In this document: positions 14,938 to 23,238 of the stretch, one piece after another
Position numbering within the stretch: position 1 is the first letter of the stretch
Layout of the letters: each line of letters starts with the position of its first letter
From: Pseudothermotoga sp.
GTDB lineage: Bacteria > Thermotogota > Thermotogae > Thermotogales > DSM-5069
Assembly (NCBI GenBank): GCA_003510135.1
Contig: DOKY01000036.1
Coordinates: forward strand, 1 to 64,000
Direction: 5' to 3'
Length of the DNA: 64,000 bases
Notes under the pieces: generated by a model
Databases searched by the model: none
The model's input: only the letters and a program-made list of their open reading frames with translations
Told to the model about the DNA's origin: nothing
Position numbers and translations under genes: made by a program

Positions 14938-16374
14938 TCACTGATACCTGTAAACGGGATTTTTCGTCGCTGTAACATCGTCCAGCCTCTTCACCGGCGT
15001 GTTGTGCGGCGCACTTTTCACCAAACCGGGATCTTTGATCGCTTCTTCGACTATTTTTCCCATGATCTCAGCGAACTGGTCGAGCGTTTGCTTGTTTTCC
15101 GTCTCCGTAGGTTCTATCATCATCGCCTCGTGTACTATCAGCGGAAAGTACACCGTTGGAGCGTGAACGCCGTAATCCAAAAGTCTTTTGGCCACATCCA
15201 GAATTCGCACACCCGTTTTCTTGACAAATTCACTCCCATCAACAACGAATTCGTGCATGCACGTTCTTTCAGAAGCGATTTTGAAATACCTGGAGAGCAA
15301 CTTTCTCAGATAGTTTGCGTTCAGCACGGCCATCTCGCTTGCGTGCTTCAATCCATCCTCACCCATGGTCAGTATGTACGCGTACGCCTTGACAAGAACG
15401 GTGAAGTTCCCGTAGAAACTCCTCATCCTACCGATGCTCTCCGGCAGATCGTAGTCAGGATAATAAGACCCGTCCTCGGACTTCCTGACGAGCGGAACGG
15501 GTAAAAACCGGGCGAGAAACTGTTTGACACCCACCGGTCCACTGCCCGGCCCTCCCATGCCGTGTGGGGCAGAAAAGGTTTTGTGCAGATTCAGATGAAC
15601 CACGTCGAAACCCATGTCGCCGGGTCTGAACCTTCCCATGATCGCGTTCAAGTTTGCCCCGTCGTAATAGAGTAAAGCTCCCGCCTCGTGAACGAGTTTC
15701 GATATTTCGAGGATGTCCTTTTCAAACAAACCCAGCGTGTTGGGATTGGTAAGCATCAGTACGGCAACTCTATCGCTCAAGTGTTTCTTCAGCTCCTCCA
15801 CATCCAGAAGACCATCCTTCGTGGACTTCAACTCCACAACCTCGAACCCCGCCATTGCTGCCGAGGCAGGATTCGTCCCGTGAGCGGAGTCAGGTACCAG
15901 AGCGACGGTTCTTTTCGCGTCGTTTCTCGAAAGATGATACGCCCTGACGATGAGCATTCCCGTAAGCTCACCATGCGCGCCCGCAGCCGGTTGCAAGGTC
16001 ATCTCGTCCATTCCAGTTATCTCGCACAACGCTTGTTTGAGGTTGTACATGAGTTCCAGAGCACCTTGGATTGAGTCAATGGGTTGGTAAGGGTGTATTT
16101 CGGTGAAACCTTCCAAGGAAGCGAGAAACTCGTTCAGCTTCGGGTTGTACTTCATCGTACAGGAACCCAGCGGGTAGAAGCCTTTGTCAACCGAATAGTT
16201 TTTCGAAGCCAGCTCGGTGTAGTGTCTCACCACGTCTACTTCGCTCAGTTGTGGCAGTCTTGGTTTCTTAGCTCTGACCAGGTGCTCTGGTAAGTCTTTC
16301 TTTTCGAAAGGAACGGTACTTTCGGGAAGTTTGAAACCTCTTCTTCCAGCAACTGATCTTTCGAAAACTGTCAT
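14938..16374 (-). CDS. gcvPB: Glycine dehydrogenase (decarboxylating), subunit 2
   Basis: PLP-bearing half of the split P-protein of the glycine cleavage system. With GcvPA it decarboxylates glycine and passes aminomethyl to the lipoyl arm of GcvH. The 478 residues include the PLP lysine in HLNLHKTFSAPHGMGGPG and the typical YPLGSCTMKYNPK segment. ATG 16374 overlaps the gcvPA stop (ATGA). An open frame continues upstream but is internal to gcvPA. Confidence 0.95.
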   Translation of the reverse strand: MTVFERSVAGRRGFKLPESTVPFEKKDLPEHLVRAKKPRLPQLSEVDVVRHYTELASKNYSVDKGFYPLGSCTMKYNPKLNEFLASLEGFTEIHPYQPIDSIQGALELMYNLKQALCEITGMDEMTLQPAAGAHGELTGMLIVRAYHLSRNDAKRTVALVPDSAHGTNPASAAMAGFEVVELKSTKDGLLDVEELKKHLSDRVAVLMLTNPNTLGLFEKDILEISKLVHEAGALLYYDGANLNAIMGRFRPGDMGFDVVHLNLHKTFSAPHGMGGPGSGPVGVKQFLARFLPVPLVRKSEDGSYYPDYDLPESIGRMRSFYGNFTVLVKAYAYILTMGEDGLKHASEMAVLNANYLRKLLSRYFKIASERTCMHEFVVDGSEFVKKTGVRILDVAKRLLDYGVHAPTVYFPLIVHEAMMIEPTETENKQTLDQFAEIMGKIVEEAIKDPGLVKSAPHNTPVKRLDDVTATKNPVYRYQ

Positions 16375-17702
16375 TTTGAACCACGCTCCATCACGTTCAA
16401 CAACTGTTCTATGCTTTCTTTCGTGTTGACCTCTGTTGCGCAGGCGAGCGCAAGTGCTCTGTAACGTCCATCGAACCACGCAAGGGGCAAGGGGGCCAGG
16501 AATCCTTCGTTGAACAGCGCTCTCCACAGCTTTTCGTAGTCTTCGTTCACGACAAAGACGAATTCGTTGAAGAATGGACCTTTGAACTTCAGTTTGAAAC
16601 CCTTCTCTTCGAGTCTTTGCGCTAAGTAATGTGCGTTCGCGTAGCTCCTCTCAGCGATCTCACGAAGACCTTCGGGACCCATAAGACTCATGTAGACAGC
16701 GTTCGTCAGTGCCATCAACGCATGGTTCGTGCATATGTTCGATGTGGCCTTCTCGCGCCTGATGTGTTGCTCCCTCGTTTGAAGAATCATCACGTAACCT
16801 GTCCTGCCTTCAGCGTCCTTCGTCTGACCTATGATCCTGCCGGGCATTTTTCTGACATATTTTTCGAGCGTCGCGAAAAAGCCCACCGTTGGTCCTCCAA
16901 AGTTCGGTGGTATACCTAACGGTTGACCATCGCCGACCACGATGTCTGCCCCAAAGCTTCCCGGAGGTTCAAGCAACGAAAGCGAAATTGGTTCAGCAAC
17001 GACGATGAGAACCAGATCCTTGGCGACTTCTCGGACACGCTTCAGGTCCTCGACGATCCCGAAGAAGTTTGGCTGCTGTACGACCACGGCGCAGCTCTCT
17101 GCGTCGATGAAGTTCGCGAGCAATTTCAAATCCGTCGAACCGCTTTCGTCTACAGCTATGGGTACGAACTGCAGATCAAAACCTCTCGCGTAAGTCTTGC
17201 AAGTCTGCACGTATTCCGGATGAACGGCCTCGCTCATCAACACCTTTGTCCTGCCGTTTATCCTGTGCGCCATCAGTACCGCTTCGGCCAGCGCAGAGGC
17301 CCCATCGTACATCGATGAGTTGGCGACCTCCATGCCTGTGAGCTCACAGATCATCGTCTGGTACTCAAAAAGGGCTTGAAGCGTTCCTTGAGATACCTCT
17401 GCCTGGTAAGGGGTATAGGCAGTTACGAACTCTGGTTTTGAAGCAATTGCTTTAACAGCGCAAGGTATGTGATGAACATATATGCCCGCTCCTGCAAAAA
17501 CCTTTTCTTTCTCGACAACAACGTTCTTTTCGGCAAGCTGTTTCACCATCCTGGTAACGGTGAACTCGTCCAAACCTTTAGGCAGGTTCAACCGGCGCAC
17601 GGTCATCGGTACGTCTCTGTACAGATCGTCGATCGACTCAAGGCCGATAGTTTTCAGCATCTCATGAATTTCCTGTTCAGTATGCGGAATGTAGGGGAAC
17701 AT
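16371..17702 (-). CDS. gcvPA: Glycine dehydrogenase (decarboxylating), subunit 1
   Basis: First half of the two-gene P-protein found in thermophiles and Firmicutes, 443 residues. Family segments include FPYIPHTEQEIHEML at the start, YTPYQAEVSQGTLQALFEYQ, and GDGQPLGIPPNFGGPTVGFF. It lies 1 nt after gcvH and overlaps gcvPB, so the complex subunits are translationally coupled. Confidence 0.95.
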   Translation of the reverse strand: MFPYIPHTEQEIHEMLKTIGLESIDDLYRDVPMTVRRLNLPKGLDEFTVTRMVKQLAEKNVVVEKEKVFAGAGIYVHHIPCAVKAIASKPEFVTAYTPYQAEVSQGTLQALFEYQTMICELTGMEVANSSMYDGASALAEAVLMAHRINGRTKVLMSEAVHPEYVQTCKTYARGFDLQFVPIAVDESGSTDLKLLANFIDAESCAVVVQQPNFFGIVEDLKRVREVAKDLVLIVVAEPISLSLLEPPGSFGADIVVGDGQPLGIPPNFGGPTVGFFATLEKYVRKMPGRIIGQTKDAEGRTGYVMILQTREQHIRREKATSNICTNHALMALTNAVYMSLMGPEGLREIAERSYANAHYLAQRLEEKGFKLKFKGPFFNEFVFVVNEDYEKLWRALFNEGFLAPLPLAWFDGRYRALALACATEVNTKESIEQLLNVMERGSK

Positions 17703-17703
17703 G

Positions 17704-18075
17704 TTAACCTTCCTCCTCGCAAAACCTCCTGTACGCTTCCTCGTCGAGAAGATCGGACAGTTCGTCTGGGTTGGTCATTTCGATCTTAACGAGCCAACCT
17801 TCTCCTTCGGCATCTTTGTTGATAAGTTCTGGCTGGTTTGAAAGCTTCTCGTTCACCTCAACGACTTTCCCGCTCACAGGTGCATAGATGTCGCTCGCAG
17901 CTTTGACGGATTCAACACTCATGAACGCTTCACCTTTCTTCACAGTTTTGCCCACCTGTGGCAGATCCACGTAAACTACGTCACCGAGCTTTTCCTGGGC
18001 GTGATTTGATATGCCGACCACCACAAGGTTTCCGTCCACTTTCACCCATTCGTGGGTTTTCGTAAACTTCTTCAC
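17704..18075 (-). CDS. gcvH: Glycine cleavage system H protein
   Basis: Small lipoyl carrier, 123 residues, that shuttles the aminomethyl group among P, T and L proteins. The lipoylated Lys is in SVESVKAASDIYAPVSG. The GTG at 18075 lies 8 nt after GAGGAGG, giving an N-terminus MKKFTKTHEWVKV that fits the family; a GTG three codons earlier lies inside the binding site. It lies 13 nt after gcvT. No lipoate ligase or dihydrolipoamide dehydrogenase gene is in the window. Confidence 0.95.
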   Translation of the reverse strand: MKKFTKTHEWVKVDGNLVVVGISNHAQEKLGDVVYVDLPQVGKTVKKGEAFMSVESVKAASDIYAPVSGKVVEVNEKLSNQPELINKDAEGEGWLVKIEMTNPDELSDLLDEEAYRRFCEEEG

Positions 18076-18088
18076 AGAAAGCACCTCC

Positions 18089-19186
18089 TCAAGCTGATGT
18101 GGTCTTCACGGACCCTCTGTAGAATGGAAGCTTAACGATCTGAGCCTCGACTGTTGCTCCCTTCAGATCGACCAGCACATTCTCACCGATCTTCAAAGAC
18201 GCATCGAGCATGGCGAGGGCTATGGAACTCTGAAGCGTTGGTGAGAAGGTTCCGCTGGTGATCGTGCCCACCTGTTTGTCATCCTTCAAAACCGCCATAC
18301 CGTGTCTCGCAATCCGCTTTCCTTCGAGTTTCAAACCCCTGATTCGTCTCGAAATCCCGCGCTCTTTCTGCGAAAGCAACGCGTCTTTTCCAACGAAATC
18401 TTTTTCCAGCTTCACAACCCAGCCAAGCCCCGCTTCCAGCGGAGTGACGCTTTCGTCCATGTCGTTTCCATAAAGCAGATAAGAAGCTTCCAATCTGCAC
18501 ACGTCCCTTGCACCAAGGCCCGCGGGTTTCAGTCCAGAATTTTCGCCTATTTCAAACAGACCTCGCCAGACGTGTGGAGTGTCTTCCCACGGGCAACAGA
18601 TCTCGAACCCATCCTCACCCGTATAACCAGTCCTGCTCACGGTGCACTTTTTTCCGAAAATCGTGAACTCAGCACAGTGATAATACTTCAGAGAAGATAT
18701 CTGTGGAATTATTGAAGAGAGCATGGTCTCGCTCCTTGGTCCCTGCACGGCGATCAGACCGTACCGATCAGAAAGATCGTTCACCTGGACGTTGAATTTT
18801 TTCGACTGGAGATTGATCCAGTCAAAATCTTTCTGCGTGTTGGCTGCGTTCACAACGAGCAAAGCTTCGTTATCAGTTATCCTGTAAGCGATGAGATCGT
18901 CGATGATTCCACCTTTCTCGTTGCACATGACGGAGTACATGGCTTGACCCACGCCGAGCGTGCTGAACTTGTTGGTCAGCAACCAGTCGAGGAACGCGGC
19001 CGTGTCCGAACCACTTACGCGTATCTCTCCCATGTGAGAGACATCGAACACCGCGACGTTCTTCCTCACCGCTTCGACCTCGGCCACGATGCTTTCGTAC
19101 TGAAGAGGCATCATCCAGCCTGCAAATTCGATCATCTTTGCCCCCAGTTTGATGTGCTCATCATGCAGTGGTGTTTTCTTCACCAT
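18089..19186 (-). CDS. gcvT: Aminomethyltransferase (glycine cleavage T protein)
   Basis: Releases ammonia and transfers the methylene group from the H protein to tetrahydrofolate. The 365-residue length is normal. Recognisable segments are FAGWMMPLQYESI, DVSHMGEIRV, RTGYTGEDGFEI and the GLGARDVCRLEAS region. It overlaps the preceding DUF2007 gene by 26 nt. I see no glycine riboswitch in front of the operon; the space to pfkA is too short for one. Confidence 0.95.
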   Translation of the reverse strand: MVKKTPLHDEHIKLGAKMIEFAGWMMPLQYESIVAEVEAVRKNVAVFDVSHMGEIRVSGSDTAAFLDWLLTNKFSTLGVGQAMYSVMCNEKGGIIDDLIAYRITDNEALLVVNAANTQKDFDWINLQSKKFNVQVNDLSDRYGLIAVQGPRSETMLSSIIPQISSLKYYHCAEFTIFGKKCTVSRTGYTGEDGFEICCPWEDTPHVWRGLFEIGENSGLKPAGLGARDVCRLEASYLLYGNDMDESVTPLEAGLGWVVKLEKDFVGKDALLSQKERGISRRIRGLKLEGKRIARHGMAVLKDDKQVGTITSGTFSPTLQSSIALAMLDASLKIGENVLVDLKGATVEAQIVKLPFYRGSVKTTSA

Positions 19187-19391
19187 GTTCTTGCGCCTCC
19201 TTCATCAAAGAACGCGCCTGTTCGTATTTTTCCTCCGGCACAAGAAGATCCACCAACCCTCCCTGGCCGAATATGACAGGATCAAACAACTTCGAAGCCC
19301 TCACGAGAACCTCGATCCCATTTTGTTCAAGGACTGATTTCAAGACGTTTGCGAACGAAACATTAACATTCTCAACCAAGACCTTCCACAA
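19161..19391 (-). CDS. DUF2007-type small protein leading the glycine cleavage operon
   Basis: A 76-residue protein beginning WKVLVENVNVSFANVLKS, with the pattern of PF09413 (DUF2007, GlnB-like fold): a strand, a helix, then a segment resembling the change from one protein state to another (GIEVLVRA ... VDLLVPEEKYEQARSLMKEA). TTG 19391 follows AAGGTGA; the longer upstream frame has no binding site and enters the pfkA promoter. It overlaps gcvT, so it is cotranslated with it. A regulatory or sensing role in glycine metabolism is only a guess. Confidence 0.65.
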   Translation of the reverse strand: MWKVLVENVNVSFANVLKSVLEQNGIEVLVRASKLFDPVIFGQGGLVDLLVPEEKYEQARSLMKEAQEHGEENTTA

Positions 19392-19400
19392 GTTATCACC

Positions 19401-19428
19401 TTCAGTTGTATAATCTTTCAGTGATAAT
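19401..19428 (+). promoter_or_regulatory. Candidate pfkA promoter in the divergent gcv/pfkA interval
   Basis: TTCAGT (19401-19406) and GATAAT (19423-19428) lie 16 nt apart; a perfect TATAAT (19409-19414) also lies here but has a poor -35. The divergent gcv promoter must share this 60-nt interval. Confidence 0.4.
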
Positions 19429-19452
19429 TCTAACACTACGGAGGGAAAATGT

Positions 19453-20412
19453 GTGAAAGCCATAGGGGTTCTCACGAGTGGTGGAGATTCACCTGGTATG
19501 AATGCGGCAATCAGGGCCGTCGTGAGGTATGGGGTCAGGAACGGTCTGAGAGTTTTTGGGATTGAGAGAGGCTACTGTGGGCTGATCGACGGAGCGATCA
19601 GGGAAATGGACTTTGCTTCGGTCGCCGGAATCATGGAAAAAGGTGGCACCATATTGAGATCAAGCAGATGCGGTGAATTTCTGACAAAGGAAGGCAGGGA
19701 AAAGGCTGCTAAGAACCTCGCCAAACTGGGAATAGAGGGTCTCGTGGTGATAGGCGGCGAGGGAACTCTCACAGGTTCGGTGGTCTTTCATAAGGAATTC
19801 GGTGTGCCCGTGGTGGGCATACCTGGAACGATTGACAACGACATCGCCTACACGGACATGTGCATTGGGGTTGATACATGTCTAAACACGGTGATCGATG
19901 CTATACAGAAGCTGAAAGACACAGCAACTTCGCACGAGCGGGCGTTCATCGTCGAAGTGATGGGAAGAGAGTCCGGGTACATCGCGCTGATGTCCGCAAT
20001 CGCTACAGGATCAGAAGCCGCGATCATACCCGAGGTACCCGTGAACCTCGATCAACTCGCCGCAAGGCTGCTCGAAGAGAGGAAGAGGGGCAAACTGAAC
20101 TGCATCGTTGTCGTAGCTGAAGGTGCGGCGAAAGCAGAGGACGTCGCACGAAAGATTTCTGCCAAGATAGGCTACGAGACAAGGATTTCGATACTCGGTC
20201 ACATCCAGAGAGGGGGTAGCCCAACAGCTTTCGATCGACTTTTGGCCACCCGGATGGGTGTCAGAGCAGTTCAGGCTTTGCTGGACGGCGAGAAATGCGT
20301 GACGACGGTTCTCAGTGCTGGAAAGATCGAAGTCCTGGATACCGAGAAGATCCTGTCCACCAAAAAGCAGCTTGACCTTTCACTGTACGAGATCAGCATG
20401 ATACTGTCGTGA
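19453..20412 (+). CDS. pfkA: ATP-dependent 6-phosphofructokinase
   Basis: Commits fructose 6-phosphate to glycolysis. The 319 residues match bacterial PfkA length. All family motifs are intact: LTSGGDSPGMNAAIR, GGTILRSSRCGEF, VIGGEGTLTGS (Gly after the acidic residue marks ATP use), GTIDNDIAYTD, VEVMGRESGYIA, LGHIQRGGSPTAFDR. GTG 19453 lies 7 nt after GGAGGG. Pyruvate kinase follows after 9 nt, forming a pfkA-pyk operon like that recalled from T. maritima (TM0209-TM0208). Confidence 0.95.
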   Translation: MKAIGVLTSGGDSPGMNAAIRAVVRYGVRNGLRVFGIERGYCGLIDGAIREMDFASVAGIMEKGGTILRSSRCGEFLTKEGREKAAKNLAKLGIEGLVVIGGEGTLTGSVVFHKEFGVPVVGIPGTIDNDIAYTDMCIGVDTCLNTVIDAIQKLKDTATSHERAFIVEVMGRESGYIALMSAIATGSEAAIIPEVPVNLDQLAARLLEERKRGKLNCIVVVAEGAAKAEDVARKISAKIGYETRISILGHIQRGGSPTAFDRLLATRMGVRAVQALLDGEKCVTTVLSAGKIEVLDTEKILSTKKQLDLSLYEISMILS

Positions 20413-20421
20413 GGGATGTGT

Positions 20422-21843
20422 ATGACGAAAACTAAGATTCTGTGCAGCCTTGGTCCTAAGAGCGAAGACGCTGCCACCGTAAAACAGTTGCTGGATGCCG
20501 GTGCGAGCGCTTTCAGGTTGAGCGCAACACACTATGAGCTCAAAAGGCTCGTCCAGTTGATCACGCTACTGAACGAAATCAGGAGCGATTTGTCAAAGGC
20601 CTTTTCTATCATCGTCGATCTGCCCGGCTCCAAGTTAAGAGCGGAACTGCCTGCGAACTGTGAATTCATGGAACTCGCAGAGGGTGAGACTGTCCTTCTG
20701 ACAGAGAACGAACTTCAGACGAGCAAGAAACAGATATTTCTGAGGGAGCCGACGGTGATAAGACAGCTCGGCAAAGACGACGAAGTACTTCTGGACGATG
20801 GCAAAGCGATGTTGAGAGTTGTTAGGAGACAGGAAAAGAGCGTTGAATGCGTTGTGGAACGAGGAGCGACGATCAAGCAGAATGTCGGGGTGAACTTACC
20901 GAAGATCAAGCTTTCCATCCCTTCATTCAGTGACAGGGACAGAGATATCATCAAGGCGACGGCGAATCTGATGGTGGACTATTACTGTCTTTCGTTCGTG
21001 CGGTCCCCGAAGGACGTTCAGGAAGCCAGGAACCTTCTCGATTCGCTGGATCTGAAGACGGGGGTACTGGCGAAGATAGAAACCAAGGAGGCACTCGATT
21101 ACTTCGAGCAGATATGCAAGTTGAGCGACGGGATTATAGTTGCAAGGGGTGATCTCGCAGCAGAGACCTCTCTTGAGGAACTCCCAGTGCTTCAGAAGAT
21201 GCTGATCATGAGGGCCTCAAAATTCAAGATACCAGTCATCGTCGCCACGCAGTTGCTGGAGTCGATGGTTCAGAAAGACCACCCGACACGCGCCGAGGTT
21301 ACAGACACAGCGAACGCTATTCTTGATGGTGCCGACGCGCTGCTGCTGACAGTTGAAACGGCGATAGGAGAAAGACCCGTTCTCGTGGTTGAAACTATGA
21401 AAAAGATCATAGAGAGTGTCGAAGAGTATTTGGACGAACTTGGGATGTGGTTTGATGCCAGACGAAAGGAATCTTCAGCTGATTCTTCGGACGCCATCGC
21501 GAAGAGTTCTTACGAGATCGCCAGAGAGACTCACGCAAAACTCATCATAGCCTCCACCGCCTCGGGTAGCACCGCGCGACGCGTATCTTACTTCAGACCG
21601 AACTGCCCCATTCTGGCGACCACGCCAAGAGAACGGACCTACTACCAGTTGCCGATCATCTGGGGTGTTGTGCCCGTACTCGTGCCCGAGGTGTACTCGG
21701 TGGACATCATGCTGCACGTGGCGATCGAAAAGGCGAAGGCACTGGGCTATGTGAAGCCATCCGATACGGTTGTGATCACACTCGGGACTCCCTGTGGTGT
21801 CGTGGGAACCACGAACATGTTGAAGATTCACATTGTTGAGTGA
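20422..21843 (+). CDS. pyk: Pyruvate kinase with altered cation-site residues
   Basis: Converts phosphoenolpyruvate and ADP to pyruvate and ATP. 473 residues; barrel, lid and C-terminal domain are complete. AKIETKEALDYFEQ and IIVARGDLAAE supply the catalytic Lys and Mg-binding residues, and MVQKDHPTRAEVTDTANAI follows. Two N-terminal motifs are unusual: FRLSATH replaces the FRxNxSH in which Asn and Ser help hold K+, and DLPGSKLR replaces DxxGPKIR. These may change cation dependence. ATG 20422 is favoured by GAGGG 6 nt upstream over an ATG two codons earlier. Operon with pfkA. Confidence 0.92.
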   Translation: MTKTKILCSLGPKSEDAATVKQLLDAGASAFRLSATHYELKRLVQLITLLNEIRSDLSKAFSIIVDLPGSKLRAELPANCEFMELAEGETVLLTENELQTSKKQIFLREPTVIRQLGKDDEVLLDDGKAMLRVVRRQEKSVECVVERGATIKQNVGVNLPKIKLSIPSFSDRDRDIIKATANLMVDYYCLSFVRSPKDVQEARNLLDSLDLKTGVLAKIETKEALDYFEQICKLSDGIIVARGDLAAETSLEELPVLQKMLIMRASKFKIPVIVATQLLESMVQKDHPTRAEVTDTANAILDGADALLLTVETAIGERPVLVVETMKKIIESVEEYLDELGMWFDARRKESSADSSDAIAKSSYEIARETHAKLIIASTASGSTARRVSYFRPNCPILATTPRERTYYQLPIIWGVVPVLVPEVYSVDIMLHVAIEKAKALGYVKPSDTVVITLGTPCGVVGTTNMLKIHIVE

Positions 21844-21864
21844 ACCACGAAAGAATGATCAAAT

Positions 21865-22728
21865 TCAGAACGATTCCTTGTATCGTACCAGTTCGTTTGC
21901 AATGTCACATGCGAGCGAAACGTTGTTTTTCAGGAGTTCGACGTTGCTCCTGACAGTCTTACCGTTTGAAATTTCAGCAAGCTTTGCCAGTAAAAAAGGT
22001 GTCACTGCCTTACCTTCTATTTTTGCTTTCCTGAGCTCTTCTTTCGCGATCCTGTCCCACTCGAACAGTTGCTCGGCGCTTATTTCGTACTCAGCGGGAA
22101 CGGGGTTCAACACCAGCACGGAACCTGGAAGATCCAGTCTGCACTTTGCAAAGTAAATGGCCGCGATCTCCGAAACATCGTCCACTCTCAGTACTGGAAT
22201 ATCAACCTCTCGAACGTAGAAGGCTGGAAGTCTGTCCGTCCTGTAACCCAAAACCGTGACCTGCAGAGTCTCGAGCATCTCCACCGTTGCCTTCAGATCC
22301 AGCAACGACTTCGGGCCTGCACACACAACGATCATCCGTGTCCTCGAAAGTTCTACTAAGTCCTGCGAAACGTCCCACTCCTCAATGTCGTGTACGCCTC
22401 CGATGCCACCAGTCGCGAAGACTTCCACACCATGTTTAGAAGCTATGCGTATCGTCGCGCTCACCGTGGTGGCGGCCCAGGCTTTCTTCGCAACCGCTAC
22501 GGGTATCTCTGCCACACCGATTTTCATCACATCGTCTCTCATACCGAGTTGAACGAGTTCTTCTAGAGTCACACCAGCCTTTATTTGACCCTCTATTATG
22601 GCGATGGTCTTGGGCTCACAACCTTTTTGCCGTGCGAGGTTTTCCAACTGCTGGGCCACCTGTACGTTCAGGGGTCTCGGAAGCCCGTGCGCTATGACTG
22701 TGGATTCAAGCGCAACCGCCTTGATCAT
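21865..22728 (-). CDS. psuG: Pseudouridine-5'-phosphate glycosidase
   Basis: Splits pseudouridine 5'-phosphate into uracil and ribose 5-phosphate (reversibly), allowing use of the modified nucleoside. The 287 residues carry the family signatures ALESTVIAHGLPRP at the N-terminus, GQIKAGVTLEEL and ATGGIGGVHDIEEWDVSQDL. The usual kinase partner PsuK is not adjacent. The ATG at 22728 follows GGTGAGATC; the frame upstream runs back into the nitroreductase gene and is not coding. It is convergent with pyk and 4 nt after the nitroreductase gene. Confidence 0.93.
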   Translation of the reverse strand: MIKAVALESTVIAHGLPRPLNVQVAQQLENLARQKGCEPKTIAIIEGQIKAGVTLEELVQLGMRDDVMKIGVAEIPVAVAKKAWAATTVSATIRIASKHGVEVFATGGIGGVHDIEEWDVSQDLVELSRTRMIVVCAGPKSLLDLKATVEMLETLQVTVLGYRTDRLPAFYVREVDIPVLRVDDVSEIAAIYFAKCRLDLPGSVLVLNPVPAEYEISAEQLFEWDRIAKEELRKAKIEGKAVTPFLLAKLAEISNGKTVRSNVELLKNNVSLACDIANELVRYKESF

Positions 22729-22732
22729 GATC

Positions 22733-23233
22733 TCACCACACTTCGAAGTGAATCCTGTCAGCTCTGAACCGGTCGACCGGTTTAGGCGTCTCGGCAGGAT
22801 AACCAACCGGTACGAGTGAAAAAGGTACAACGTGCTCCGGTAAATCGAAAAGTTTTCTGAAGTTTTCCACCCGTTCCTTGTTCGGATATACTCCACACCA
22901 GACCGTCCCCAGGCCCAGCTCAGCCGCTCGCAGAAGAATGTTCATCGTTGCCGCGGAACAGTCCTGGACCCAGAATCCCTTGTAGACCTCAAGGTTGAGG
23001 TCTGCACAGACCAAGATCGCCACGGGAGCTTGCAACACCATTTGGGCATAAGGATGGATCTGCGCAACGGCTTGCCTCTTCTCTTTGGATTTGATCACAA
23101 CGAAGTGCCAGGGTTGTTCGTTTCCCGCGGAGGGTGCATGCATCGCAGCTCTCAAAAGTTCTATGATGAGTTCGTCTTCGACCTCCCTTTGTTGATATTT
23201 TCTCACGCTCCTTCTTGAATAGATGATGCTCAA
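22733..23233 (-). CDS. Nitroreductase-family flavoprotein
   Basis: Small FMN-dependent oxidoreductase of 166 residues. SRRSVRKYQQREV binds the FMN phosphate, HAPSAGNEQPWHFVVI and LGLGTVWCGVYP are typical. The physiological electron acceptor cannot be predicted. TTG 23233 sits 8 nt after GGGGG, better than the GTG at 23242 which lies within that site. It lies between the EamA transporter and psuG genes with almost no gaps, so the three are one transcript. Confidence 0.87.
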   Translation of the reverse strand: MSIIYSRRSVRKYQQREVEDELIIELLRAAMHAPSAGNEQPWHFVVIKSKEKRQAVAQIHPYAQMVLQAPVAILVCADLNLEVYKGFWVQDCSAATMNILLRAAELGLGTVWCGVYPNKERVENFRKLFDLPEHVVPFSLVPVGYPAETPKPVDRFRADRIHFEVW

Positions 23234-23238
23234 CCTAT

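Noticed and set aside
19392..19452. Glycine riboswitch controlling the gcv operon
   Set aside because: Only about 60 nt separate the gcv and pfkA starts, too little for the aptamer, and no consensus is seen.
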